From: SIG588 sp964515215
GTDB lineage: Bacteria; Bacillota; Clostridia; Oscillospirales; Acutalibacteraceae
Direction of reading: 5' to 3'
NCBI GenBank assembly: GCA_964515215.1
Contig: CAZESL010000010.1
Location: 1 to 32,368 of the forward strand
Length of the DNA: 32,368 nucleotides
The position numbers and the translations under genes are program-made. The stretch's first letter is position 1, and every line of letters starts with the position of its first letter. Under the pieces are notes generated by a model that did not search any database, was not told where the DNA came from, and saw only the letters and a list, made by a program, of their open reading frames with translations. Positions 7,692 to 15,178 of this stretch are shown here, piece by piece.

Positions 7692-8054
7692 ATGGCCAAG
7701 AATATGGAGATCGCGTTGCTGTTTGATTTTTACGGCGAGATGCTGACGGAAAAGCAACGGGATGTCATTGAATTGTATTACGAAGACGATCTGTCGTTGT
7801 CGGAGATCGCTGAAAACGAAGGCATCACCCGTCAGGGCGTGCGGGATTCCATCAAGCGTGCGGAAACGCAGCTTTTGGATATGGAGGAACGTCTTGGGTT
7901 GGCTAAGCGGTTCCGCGAAATGCAGGAAGGTGTGGCGGCCATTCAAGCGGCAGCCGATGACATTTTTGCGATCAATGAGCGGTTCGGCTATTCGCGGGAG
8001 ATCAACGACCGCGCACGTCGCATTCGCGAGTTGGCACAGCAGTTGACGAAATAA
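7692..8054 (+). CDS. ylxM: YlxM/p13-like SRP-associated helix-turn-helix protein
   Basis: A 120-residue DNA-binding-like protein with a sigma-70 region 4-type helix-turn-helix at about 17-60. The block K-Q-R-D-V-I-E-L-Y-Y is followed by D-L-S-L-S-E-I-A and GITRQGVRDSI, the YlxM signature. In Gram-positive bacteria it sits with ffh, and work on Streptococcus YlxM links it to the signal recognition particle. The start is ATG at 7692 with AGGAGGGG upstream; an in-frame TTG lies immediately before it at 7689 and would add one residue. Its stop overlaps the ffh Shine-Dalgarno, so the two genes are coupled. Confidence 0.93.
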   Translation: MAKNMEIALLFDFYGEMLTEKQRDVIELYYEDDLSLSEIAENEGITRQGVRDSIKRAETQLLDMEERLGLAKRFREMQEGVAAIQAAADDIFAINERFGYSREINDRARRIRELAQQLTK

Positions 8055-8067
8055 GGAGGACAGTTCT

Positions 8068-9408
8068 GTGGCATTTGAAGGATTGTCCGAAAAACTCTCT
8101 TCTGCTTTTAAGCGGTTGCGTTCAAAAGGTAAGTTGAGCGAGGCAGATGTCAAAGAGGCGATGCGCGAGGTACGTCTCGCGTTATTGGAGGCAGATGTCA
8201 ACTACAAAGTAGCCAAAGATTTTACCGCTAAAGTGGCAGAACGCGCCATTGGTGCACAGGTGATGGAAAGTTTGACACCGGCACAGATGGTGATCAAGAT
8301 CGTCAACGAGGAATTGACCGCGTTGATGGGCGGGGATGCAACGTATCTTGCGTCTCCCGGCAGCCGTCCGCCGTGTATCGTGATGATGTGCGGTCTGCAG
8401 GGTGCCGGTAAGACCACTCATTCCGCGAAACTTGCCAAAATGCTCAAAGGGCGCGGACACCGTCCGTTGCTTGTTGCGTGTGATATCTACCGTCCTGCGG
8501 CTATCCAACAGTTGCAGGTAGTGGGTGAGCAGGCAGGTGTTCCCGTGTTTACGATGGGAACGGAAGACCCCGTAAAGATCGCACAGAAAGCGATCGCCCA
8601 TGCTAAGGATTACGGCAATGATTACGTGCTGTTGGATACGGCGGGCCGTTTGCACATCGACGAACAGTTGATGGACGAGCTGAAAAACATTAAGTCCACC
8701 GTTTCCCCGCAGGAGATCCTGCTGGTGGTGGATGCCATGACCGGTCAGGACGCAGTCAATGCGGCGGCGGCATTCAACGAGGCGCTCGGCATCACGGGTG
8801 TGATCCTTACGAAACTCGACGGCGATACCCGTGGCGGTGCTGCATTGTCGGTGCGTGCCGTAACAGGTCAGCCTGTCAAGTTCGCCGGTGTCGGTGAAAA
8901 GTTGGATGCATTGGAAGTGTTTCATCCCGCCCGCATGGCATCCCGTATTTTAGGAATGGGCGACGTGCTCTCGCTGATCGAAAAAGCGGAACAGCAGATC
9001 GACGAAAAGCAGGCGGAGGAACTCGCCCGTAAACTCGAGCAAGACCGTTTCGACCTGAACGACATGCTTGACCAATTCCGCCAGATCAAGAAAATGGGGG
9101 ATATCAAAGGGTTGCTCGGTATGATCCCCGGTGCAGGCAAACAGTTGCGCGACGTGGAGATCGATGAGCGGCAGTTTGACCGTGTGGAGGCCATCATCCT
9201 TTCTATGACTCCTGCGGAACGTGCCAAACCCGACATATTAAACGCTTCACGCCGTCGTCGCATTGCGGCGGGATGCGGGATGAAGGTGGAAGACGTCAAC
9301 CGCCTCATTAAGCAATACGACCAAATGCGTCAGATGATGAAGCAAATGAAGAAGATGGGGAAGGGCAAACGCGGTTTCCGCGGTATGCCGCAATTCCCCG
9401 GTATGTAA
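8068..9408 (+). CDS. ffh: Signal recognition particle GTPase Ffh (SRP54)
   Basis: Binds signal sequences and SRP RNA and delivers ribosome-nascent-chain complexes to FtsY at the membrane. It has 446 residues, normal for the family. Domain order: N-terminal four-helix bundle (1-90), G domain with P-loop GLQGAGKTT (109-117), DTAGR (190-194) and TKLD (248-251), then the methionine-rich M domain from about 325. The M domain includes G-D-I-K-G-L-L-G-M-I-P-G and a C-terminal tail rich in M, K and G. It starts with GTG; AAGGAGGA ends 7 bases before it and overlaps the ylxM stop. It is followed by a 73-base gap containing a small imperfect hairpin (9414-9440), then rpsP. Confidence 0.98.
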   Translation: MAFEGLSEKLSSAFKRLRSKGKLSEADVKEAMREVRLALLEADVNYKVAKDFTAKVAERAIGAQVMESLTPAQMVIKIVNEELTALMGGDATYLASPGSRPPCIVMMCGLQGAGKTTHSAKLAKMLKGRGHRPLLVACDIYRPAAIQQLQVVGEQAGVPVFTMGTEDPVKIAQKAIAHAKDYGNDYVLLDTAGRLHIDEQLMDELKNIKSTVSPQEILLVVDAMTGQDAVNAAAAFNEALGITGVILTKLDGDTRGGAALSVRAVTGQPVKFAGVGEKLDALEVFHPARMASRILGMGDVLSLIEKAEQQIDEKQAEELARKLEQDRFDLNDMLDQFRQIKKMGDIKGLLGMIPGAGKQLRDVEIDERQFDRVEAIILSMTPAERAKPDILNASRRRRIAAGCGMKVEDVNRLIKQYDQMRQMMKQMKKMGKGKRGFRGMPQFPGM

Positions 9409-9481
9409 CGTGTATTCATTTCCGCATAAGCGGATGGAATAAATAATAATTTTTAATTTATTTTTTTGGAGGTACCCTATC

Positions 9482-9721
9482 ATGGCAGTGAAAATCAGAT
9501 TGCGCCGCATGGGCGCGAAGAAGGCTCCGTTCTATCGTATCGTGGTGGCAGATTCCCGTTATCCCCGCGATGGCCGTTTCATCGAAGAGATCGGCTACTA
9601 CAACCCGATGGAAGAGCCGAAGGTCGTCAAAGTGGATGTTGAGAAGGCTCAGAAGTGGATCGCCAACGGCGCTCAGCCGACCGATACCGTCCGTGATCTG
9701 CTGAAGCAGGCGGGCATCTGA
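9482..9721 (+). CDS. rpsP: 30S ribosomal protein S16
   Basis: Small-subunit ribosomal protein of 79 residues that binds 16S rRNA during early 30S assembly. The N-terminus M-A-V-K-I-R-L-R-R-M-G is invariant in type. F-Y-R-I-V-V-A-D-S-R follows, and the G-x-Y-N-P motif sits near 39-42. The start is clear, with TTGGAGG upstream. Its position between ffh and khpA/rimM/trmD is the classic bacterial order. Confidence 0.98.
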   Translation: MAVKIRLRRMGAKKAPFYRIVVADSRYPRDGRFIEEIGYYNPMEEPKVVKVDVEKAQKWIANGAQPTDTVRDLLKQAGI

Positions 9722-9753
9722 TTCCCCGATAATCGAAAAGGACGGTCTCACGT

Positions 9754-9987
9754 ATGAAAGACTTGTTGTTGACGATCGCCAAGGGCTTGGTGGATGATCC
9801 GAGCGCTGTGACGGTGGAACAGGAAGACGCGGCGGAAGATGGCACCATTGTGTTGCATCTGCACGTTGCGGAAGACGATATGGGCCGCGTGATCGGCAAG
9901 CAGGGGCGTATTGCGAAAGCAATGCGTACCGTGATGCGTGCCGCCGCTACCCGTCAGGATGTCAAAGTTTCGGTGGAAATCGACTAA
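9754..9987 (+). CDS. khpA: KH-domain RNA-binding protein KhpA
   Basis: A 77-residue single type II KH domain protein. The RNA-gripping GxxG loop is G48-K-Q-G51 within G-R-V-I-G-K-Q-G-R-I. KhpA pairs with KhpB/Jag in other Firmicutes and affects cell size and RNA metabolism; this is family knowledge. It lies 32 bases after rpsP and directly before a terminator-like hairpin that separates it from rimM. Confidence 0.95.
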   Translation: MKDLLLTIAKGLVDDPSAVTVEQEDAAEDGTIVLHLHVAEDDMGRVIGKQGRIAKAMRTVMRAAATRQDVKVSVEID

Positions 9988-9992
9988 GACGC

Positions 9993-10022
9993 AAAAAAGC
10001 GGGCTGTACGCCCGCTTTTTTT
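9993..10022 (+). terminator. Terminator-like hairpin inside the operon, between khpA and rimM
   Basis: Six A residues, then a 6-bp GC stem (9999-10004 with 10010-10015, 5-base loop) and seven T residues. It lies 5 bases after the khpA stop and ends just before the rimM Shine-Dalgarno. It has every feature of an intrinsic terminator, so rimM-trmD expression should depend on read-through or on an unseen promoter. Confidence 0.85.
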
Positions 10023-10043
10023 ACGAAAAGGAGAGTGTCTGCG

Positions 10044-10550
10044 GTGAGAAAACGGTATCTGGAAGCAGGCGAAGTGGTGAGCACTCACGGTGTGCGGGGC
10101 GAAATGCGCGTGCAACCGTGGTGCGACAGTCCCGAAATGCTTGCAAAACTCCGTACACTGTATTGGGATGCCGACGGTCGTCAGCCCGTACGGGTGAAAT
10201 CCCGCCCGCATAAAACGTTGGTGTTGATAAAGGCGGATGGTATTGACACGGTGCAGGATGCCGCCGCACGGCGCGGTCACGTGCTGTATCTGGACCGTCG
10301 CGACGTGAAGTTGGACAAGGGACAGTATTTTATCTGTGATCTCATCGGCCTGCGTGTTGTAGATGCCGATACGGGTGAGGAATACGGTGTGTTGACCGAC
10401 GTGAGTGCAACGGGTGCCAATGACGTATACCACATGGATCATCAAGGACGCGAGGTGTTGATCCCCGTGATCCCGCCTGTGATCGATACGGTGGACGTGG
10501 ACGGCGGCGTTGTGAAGATCCGTCCGATGGAAGGGCTGTTTGACCTATGA
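10044..10550 (+). CDS. rimM: Ribosome maturation factor RimM
   Basis: Assists maturation of the 30S head by binding S19. It has 168 residues. The N-terminal domain shows the family opening G-E-V-V-S-T-H-G-V-R-G-E-M-R-V near residues 8-22, and the C-terminal PRC-barrel domain (about 90-167) ends in the typical V-I-P-P-V-I-D-T-V-D. The start is GTG at 10044. An in-frame GTG at 10035 is too close to AAAAGGAGA to use it. Its stop overlaps the trmD start (ATGA), so both are translated together. Confidence 0.96.
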   Translation: MRKRYLEAGEVVSTHGVRGEMRVQPWCDSPEMLAKLRTLYWDADGRQPVRVKSRPHKTLVLIKADGIDTVQDAAARRGHVLYLDRRDVKLDKGQYFICDLIGLRVVDADTGEEYGVLTDVSATGANDVYHMDHQGREVLIPVIPPVIDTVDVDGGVVKIRPMEGLFDL

Positions 10551-11299
10551 GAATCGATTTTTTGACCTTGTTTCCCGATATGTGCGAAGCGGTAATGCGT
10601 GAAAGCATCATCGGTCGCGCACGTGCTAAAGGGGCATTGGAAGTACACTGTCACCAGATCCGCGATTACACCTTGAATAAGCAAAAACAGGTGGACGATT
10701 ATCCGTACGGCGGCGGTATGGGGATGGTGCTGTTCCCGCAGCCGATCGCGGATTGTTTTCGCGCGGTCTGTGAACAGACGGGCACACGCCCGCATCTCGT
10801 GTATATGTCGCCGCAAGGTGCGGTGTTGACGCAACAGCGCGCGAAGGAACTTGCACAGTTGCCGAATCTCTGTATCTTGTGCGGGCATTACGAAGGGGTG
10901 GACGAACGCGTATTGGATGCACTGGTGGACGAGCAGATCTCTATCGGGGATTACGTGCTGACGGGCGGTGAGCTGCCGGGATTGGTGCTGGCGGACTGCG
11001 TAGCGCGGCTGACACCCGGCGTACTGTCGGATGATGAATGCTTCACGGAGGAAAGTCATTATTCCGGCTTGTTGGAATATCCGCAATACACCCGCCCCGC
11101 CGAATGGGAAGGACGTGCCGTCCCTGAGATCCTGCTCAGCGGTCATCACGAAAACATTCGTAAATGGCGGCGCGAACAGGCGGTGCGTCGCACCTTTTTG
11201 CACCGTCCCGATATGTTGGAAACGGCGGAATTGAGCGAAAAAGAACGTGCATTGATTGCGTTGTGGCAACAGGAATCATCGGAAAACAGCGAAGTGTGA
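10547..11299 (+). CDS. trmD: tRNA (guanine-N1-)-methyltransferase TrmD
   Basis: SPOUT-class enzyme that makes m1G37 next to the anticodon and prevents frameshifting. The 250-residue length is normal. The opening M-R-I-D-F-L-T-L-F-P, the Y-G-G-G-M-G-M-V loop (about 61-68), G-H-Y-E-G-V-D-E-R-V (about 114-123) and the trefoil-knot AdoMet site S-I-G-D-Y-V-L-T-G-G-E-L-P (about 133-145) are all present. It is the last gene of the ylxM operon. The usual next gene, rplS (L19), is missing here. Confidence 0.98.
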   Translation: MRIDFLTLFPDMCEAVMRESIIGRARAKGALEVHCHQIRDYTLNKQKQVDDYPYGGGMGMVLFPQPIADCFRAVCEQTGTRPHLVYMSPQGAVLTQQRAKELAQLPNLCILCGHYEGVDERVLDALVDEQISIGDYVLTGGELPGLVLADCVARLTPGVLSDDECFTEESHYSGLLEYPQYTRPAEWEGRAVPEILLSGHHENIRKWRREQAVRRTFLHRPDMLETAELSEKERALIALWQQESSENSEV

Positions 11300-11338
11300 C
11301 AAAATAATTAGGGGTATTTTCAACAAATCGACCCGAAA

Positions 11339-11381
11339 AATTTTGGTTATAATAGTGCAAAAAACCAAAATTGCGGTTTTT
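11339..11381 (+). repeat. AT-rich overlapping inverted repeats after trmD
   Basis: A 10-bp inverted repeat (11339-11348 with 11363-11372) overlaps a second 7-bp one (11360-11366 with 11375-11381) whose right arm ends in five T residues. It could act as a weak terminator for the trmD operon. The gap from 11300 to 11405 holds nothing else recognisable. Confidence 0.35.
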
Positions 11382-11405
11382 CACGGCGAAAATCCACAAA
11401 CGCGA

Positions 11406-11433
11406 TTGACGAAGCGATGATTTGTGATATAAT
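11406..11433 (+). promoter_or_regulatory. Sigma-A promoter of the HPr gene
   Basis: TTGACG (11406-11411), a 16-base spacer and TATAAT (11428-11433). This leaves a leader of about 70 bases before the HPr ATG. Confidence 0.8.
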
Positions 11434-11512
11434 ATACCAAGAACATATACACACTTTGAAACAATGCTCATAGGCGGGGAAGCCCGTCTTGAAACGGGAG
11501 GAGACTTTTTTC

Positions 11513-11776
11513 ATGTTTGTGAAAGATGTTGTGGTCCAAAATCAGGTCGGTCTTCACGCGCGTCCCGCGACTTTCTTTATCCAGAAAGCGAACGAGTTTA
11601 AATCGTCGATCTGGGTGGAAAAGGAAGAGCGTCGTGTGAATGCTAAGAGCTTGCTGGGCGTTTTGTCGCTCGGCATCATCGGTGGTACCCCCATCCGTAT
11701 CATTGCGGACGGTGCCGACGAGCAGAATGCGGTCAACGCATTGGTGGCTCTGGTGGAATCGGGTTTCGCTGAATAA
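11513..11776 (+). CDS. ptsH: Phosphocarrier protein HPr
   Basis: Carries phosphate from enzyme I to the EIIA domains of PTS transporters. It has 87 residues. The phosphorylated histidine is H15 in Q-V-G-L-H-A-R-P-A. The regulatory serine is S46 in K-S-L-L-G-V, the HPr-kinase site used in carbon catabolite repression in Gram-positive bacteria. Both sites are present, which argues for HPr rather than Crh, which lacks the histidine. The ATG at 11513 has GGGAGGAG upstream; the eight in-frame upstream codons are ignored. It is monocistronic, with its own promoter and terminator. Enzyme I is not nearby. Confidence 0.95.
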   Translation: MFVKDVVVQNQVGLHARPATFFIQKANEFKSSIWVEKEERRVNAKSLLGVLSLGIIGGTPIRIIADGADEQNAVNALVALVESGFAE

Positions 11777-11788
11777 TCCATGCCAAAT

Positions 11789-11825
11789 AAAAGCGGTGCA
11801 GTCAAACGACTGCACCGCTTTTTGC
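11789..11825. terminator. Bidirectional terminator between HPr and the MATE gene
   Basis: A perfect 15-bp stem (11789-11803 with 11808-11822) with a 4-base loop. It is flanked by A residues on the left and T residues on the right, so it can end transcription from both convergent genes. Confidence 0.88.
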
Positions 11826-11857
11826 TGTAATTTTTCGTTAGGGTTTGACTGCTCACC

Positions 11858-13207
11858 CTACCGCTCAATGGCGTGACGATGTAACCAATCGGCTTTAAAA
11901 AAGTAGATGGCGAGCACGGTCGTACTGAGCGCCCATGTGAGAGGGAAGACCCAGTTGACCGGTAAAATGGAATCGGTGAATCGGGTCGCAACCGTAAGAA
12001 ACAGCACGCGTACCACACACCAAAAAGCGAGGATCGTCGCCATCGGTACGGTAGAAAGTCCCGCACCGCGGAGTACCGCTGAAAGACTGTGTGAGGCAGC
12101 GAGCAAGCAGAAGAACAAGGCACATATACGTGCTTTATCTACGCCGAATTGCAATGCTTCGGGGGTGTCGGTGAATGCGCCGACTAAAAGCGGGGCAATA
12201 ATGAAGATGAGCACACCGATGATCTCCGACAGTGCCAGTGAGCAGAGAATGCCGAAGCGTGCCCCTTTCTTCGTACGTTCATATTCACCCGCACCGAGAT
12301 TTTGTCCGACAAAGGTGGTGATGGCGGCGGTAAAACAAGTGATGGGCAAGAAGGCGAAACCTTCGATTTTGGAATACGCACCGCACCCCGACATCGCCAT
12401 GGCACCGAACGTGTTGATGTGAAACTGCACGCACACGTTGGCAAGTGCGTTTGCAGAGTTCTGCAGACCCGACGGCAGACCGTACCGCACGATCTCACCC
12501 AAAAGTGCACGGTCAAACCGTATGTCACGCGGTGACACGTGATACGCTTCATTGGTGCGAAGGAGGCGGAAGGCGCAAAGTATCACACTGATGAACTGTG
12601 AGATCACGGTTGCCAGTGCCGCACCGTCCACGTCCATCTTGAATACGGTGATAAACAGCACGTCCAACACCACGTTGGTAACAGACGAGACGATCAGATA
12701 GTAGAGCGGATGACGGCTGTCACCGAGCGCCTGCATCGTGCCCGTGCAGGCGTTGTACATCACCATCGCCAAACTGCCGTAAAAATAGGTGCGTAAGTAC
12801 GCGATGGCTTGCGGCATCACTTCGTCGGGCGTTTTGGTGATCTGTAACAGCCACGGCGTCAAGGTAACACCGATCACGGTCAGCAACAAGCCGATCACCA
12901 GACTGAACGCCATGTTGGTGTGAATGGCTTTGTACAGACGCTCGTTGTCTTTGGCACCGAAATAGCGGGAGATCACCACGCCGGCTCCCATAGAAATGCC
13001 GTGAAACACACCGACTAATAAGAAGATCAAGATGCCGGTAGAACTGACCGCCGCCAGTGCGGTGTCACCGAGCAGATTGCCCACGATCAATGCGTCGACG
13101 GTGTTGTACAGTTGTTGGAACAGGCTTCCGAAAAACAGCGGGATCGCAAAACGGATGACGGTTTTGGCAATTGGTCCTTCGGTCATGCGTGCGGTGGTTT
13201 GTGCCAA
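11858..13207 (-). CDS. MATE-family multidrug/cation efflux transporter
   Basis: An inner-membrane antiporter of the MATE family (NorM/DinF-like clade), about 449 residues with 12 predicted helices. The first repeat opens with M-T-E-G-P-I-A-K and L-F-F-G-S-L-F-Q-Q-L-Y-N-T-V-D, typical of Firmicutes MATE proteins; a matching second half follows after about residue 230. The start is uncertain: a GTG at 13216 lies within the likely Shine-Dalgarno AAAGAGGTG, a TTG at 13207 is correctly spaced from it, and an ATG at 13186 is too far away. TTG is chosen here. It lies downstream of rpmB on the same strand but behind a terminator, and no separate promoter is obvious. The substrate cannot be read from the sequence. 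Confidence 0.93.
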   Translation of the reverse strand: MAQTTARMTEGPIAKTVIRFAIPLFFGSLFQQLYNTVDALIVGNLLGDTALAAVSSTGILIFLLVGVFHGISMGAGVVISRYFGAKDNERLYKAIHTNMAFSLVIGLLLTVIGVTLTPWLLQITKTPDEVMPQAIAYLRTYFYGSLAMVMYNACTGTMQALGDSRHPLYYLIVSSVTNVVLDVLFITVFKMDVDGAALATVISQFISVILCAFRLLRTNEAYHVSPRDIRFDRALLGEIVRYGLPSGLQNSANALANVCVQFHINTFGAMAMSGCGAYSKIEGFAFLPITCFTAAITTFVGQNLGAGEYERTKKGARFGILCSLALSEIIGVLIFIIAPLLVGAFTDTPEALQFGVDKARICALFFCLLAASHSLSAVLRGAGLSTVPMATILAFWCVVRVLFLTVATRFTDSILPVNWVFPLTWALSTTVLAIYFFKADWLHRHAIER

Positions 13208-13235
13208 TACGTTCACCTCTTTCGATGATATACAA

Positions 13236-13260
13236 AAGCCGTCCCCAAAGAGGACGGCTT
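13236..13260 (-). terminator. Intrinsic terminator of rpmB
   Basis: A perfect 9-bp GC-rich stem (13236-13244 with 13252-13260, 7-base loop). On the minus strand it is followed by a short T run. It lies about 25 bases after the rpmB stop. Confidence 0.8.
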
Positions 13261-13284
13261 ACACTTTGTATGCGGGAGACCCGA

Positions 13285-13473
13285 TTACACCGCGCGGGTA
13301 ACCTTACCGGACCGCAAGCAACGCGTGCAGGCATTCACACGCTTCGGGGAGCCGGCAACGATAGCCTTGACACGTTTCACGTTGGGTTTCCAGGTACGGT
13401 TGGAACGTCTGTGCGAGTGAGAGACGTTATTACCGAACACGATCGCTTTTCCGCAGAAATCACACTTAGCCAT
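13285..13473 (-). CDS. rpmB: 50S ribosomal protein L28, zinc-binding form
   Basis: Large-subunit ribosomal protein of 62 residues. It carries four cysteines in two CxxC pairs, C4/C7 and C49/C52, so it is the zinc-ribbon (C+) paralogue rather than the zinc-free form used under zinc limitation. The central S-H-S-H-R-R-S-N-R-T-W-K-P-N block is diagnostic. The start has AAGGAGGTG upstream. It has its own strong promoter with A-tracts, and is divergent from the M50 protease gene. Confidence 0.97.
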   Translation of the reverse strand: MAKCDFCGKAIVFGNNVSHSHRRSNRTWKPNVKRVKAIVAGSPKRVNACTRCLRSGKVTRAV

Positions 13474-13520
13474 TACTTCTGCACCTCCTTTTGAACCAGC
13501 AGGTAGTTTGCAACAGAAGT

Positions 13521-13549
13521 ATGATAACAGATTTCGCGCAGAATTGCAA
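13521..13549 (-). promoter_or_regulatory. Sigma-A promoter of rpmB with upstream A-tracts
   Basis: On the minus strand, TTGCAA (13544-13549), a 17-base spacer and TATCAT (13521-13526). Directly upstream lie three A-tracts (T on the plus strand at 13553-13558, 13563-13569 and 13574-13579) phased at 10-11 bases, as in UP elements or curved DNA. Confidence 0.8.
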
Positions 13550-13630
13550 GCCTTTTTTCATCTTTTTTTCATCTTTTTTAGAAAGTTGTAAAAAAAATGC
13601 AAATTCCGTGCAAATATTCCCGTTTGAATC

Positions 13631-13659
13631 TTGTAATTTGCGGTAAAATCCTTTATACT
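13631..13659 (+). promoter_or_regulatory. Sigma-A promoter of the M50 protease-scpAB cluster
   Basis: TTGTAA (13631-13636), a 17-base spacer and TATACT (13654-13659), 31 bases before the chosen ATG. Confidence 0.7.
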
Positions 13660-13690
13660 ATATAAGAGTATGCAAAAAGGAGCGACGGTC

Positions 13691-14401
13691 ATGCTGTGGT
13701 CTGTCTTAGGCGGCGCAATCGACTCGTTCGGCGAGTTGTTGTTCCTGCTGTTCGGTTATATTATACTGCTCGGCATCATGATGCCGGTGCACGAAGCGGC
13801 GCACGCATGGGCGGCGGTGAAACTCGGGGATGCTACTCCGAAATGGCACGGGCGCTTGACGCTCAATCCGTTGGCGCATTTTGACCCCATCGGGTCGCTC
13901 ATGATCCTACTTTTCGGGATCGGTTACGCCAAACCTGTTCCGGTGAATCCGTACAATTTTCAGAACCGTCGACGGGATATGGCGCTTACGGCACTGGCGG
14001 GACCGCTGTCGAATATTGCAATGGCGGTCATCAGCATCGCGTTGTTTCGCGTGGTACTGTTCGTCAGCGGCGGCAGTCTGCAGGTCGTCGGAGGGATGAT
14101 CTACTACACCGATGACGTCGTTTTGTATGCATATACCGTGTTGATCGGTGTGTTTGCACAGGTCAACTTGTCCCTGGCAATGTTTAATCTGTTGCCGATC
14201 CCGCCGCTGGACGGGTCGCGTATCTTCGGGGCGCTGTTACCCGAAAAATGGACCTACTGGATGGATCAATATCATCAGTATGTTCGTGCGGCACTGCTGC
14301 TTTTGATCGTGACCGGTGCGTTGGACGTGCCGCTCGGCTTTTTGATCCGTTTAGTCGGTAATGCGGCGTGTATGCTGTTTCGTTTACCCAATTTGTTTTA
14401 A
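13691..14401 (+). CDS. Site-2-protease-like membrane zinc metalloprotease (M50)
   Basis: An intramembrane or membrane-proximal metalloprotease of about 236 residues, in the short M50 group next to scpAB in Firmicutes (YwhC/YdiL-like). The zinc site is H34-E-A-A-H38 in the first helix region, and the third ligand is D174 in P-P-L-D-G-S-R. About five to six hydrophobic segments are seen. The ATG at 13691 is preferred over one at 13670 because AAAGGAG lies between them at proper spacing. It is the first gene of a long plus-strand cluster. scpA follows after 12 bases, so the genes are probably cotranscribed. The substrate is unknown. Confidence 0.92.
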   Translation: MLWSVLGGAIDSFGELLFLLFGYIILLGIMMPVHEAAHAWAAVKLGDATPKWHGRLTLNPLAHFDPIGSLMILLFGIGYAKPVPVNPYNFQNRRRDMALTALAGPLSNIAMAVISIALFRVVLFVSGGSLQVVGGMIYYTDDVVLYAYTVLIGVFAQVNLSLAMFNLLPIPPLDGSRIFGALLPEKWTYWMDQYHQYVRAALLLLIVTGALDVPLGFLIRLVGNAACMLFRLPNLF

Positions 14402-14413
14402 GAGGTATCACAG

Positions 14414-15175
14414 ATGGATATTTCCTATAAGGTTGGTGACTTTGAAGGTCCGCTCGACCTGTTGTTGCACTTGTTGCAAAAGAACAAACTGAATATCTAC
14501 GACATTCCGATCGCACAGGTGCTTGACCAGTACATGGATGCTATCCGCGAGATGCAGGAAGCGGATATGGAGGTCGCCTCTGAGTTTTTGGAGATGGCGG
14601 CACGTCTTGTGCAGATGAAATCATATATGCTGTTGCCGAAACACGAAGAAGCCGAGCAATTACGTGCGGAACTCACGGGCGAATTGATCGAATATCAGTT
14701 GTGTCAGGAGGCGGCACGCCGTCTTGCCATGCAGGCAGTCGGCGGCGATCTGTTCGTGCGTGAACCCGATGAACCCGAACCCGATCCCATTTACCGTCGC
14801 GCTCACTTGCCCGATGAGATACGTGAAGCGTATTTTGCGGCGGCAGGGCGCGGCAAACGACGTCAGCCGCCTCCCGTGCAGGCGTTCAGCGGCGTGATCT
14901 CCCGCAAGATCGTGTCGGTCTCGTCTAAGATCGTGTTCGTGTTACGCCGCTTACGCGAGCGGGCAACGGTATCCTACCGTTCGTTGTACGACGGCGCGAA
15001 GAGCCGTTCGGATCTCGTTGCCACTTTTTTGGCGGTGTTGGAATTGATCAAAGCCAACCGCATCCGTGTGGATGGCGAAGGGGACGCGCAAACGGTACGC
15101 GTCGGCGCGGTGACCGAAGGCGACGATATTCCGCTGACGGTAACGGGCGAAGAATCTATGATAACCGAGGGATAA
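14414..15175 (+). CDS. scpA: Segregation and condensation protein A
   Basis: The kleisin subunit of the SMC-ScpAB condensin, which helps to organise and separate chromosomes. It has 253 residues. The N-terminal SMC-neck-binding block F-E-G-P-L-D-L-L-L-H-L-L lies at 9-20, and a C-terminal winged-helix part follows after about 170. Between them is a charged, proline-rich linker (about 115-155) expected to cross ScpB. Three bases separate it from scpB. The order scpA-scpB is conserved in Firmicutes. Confidence 0.97.
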   Translation: MDISYKVGDFEGPLDLLLHLLQKNKLNIYDIPIAQVLDQYMDAIREMQEADMEVASEFLEMAARLVQMKSYMLLPKHEEAEQLRAELTGELIEYQLCQEAARRLAMQAVGGDLFVREPDEPEPDPIYRRAHLPDEIREAYFAAAGRGKRRQPPPVQAFSGVISRKIVSVSSKIVFVLRRLRERATVSYRSLYDGAKSRSDLVATFLAVLELIKANRIRVDGEGDAQTVRVGAVTEGDDIPLTVTGEESMITEG

Positions 15176-15178
15176 GAG

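Noticed and set aside
9414..9440. Small imperfect hairpin between ffh and rpsP
   Set aside because: The stem has a bulge and is followed by mixed A/T sequence, not a clean T-run. It was too weak to list as a terminator.
13208..13216. GTG at 13216 as start of the MATE gene
   Set aside because: This GTG is part of the likely Shine-Dalgarno AAAGAGGTG, so the TTG at 13207 is better spaced. The choice remains uncertain.
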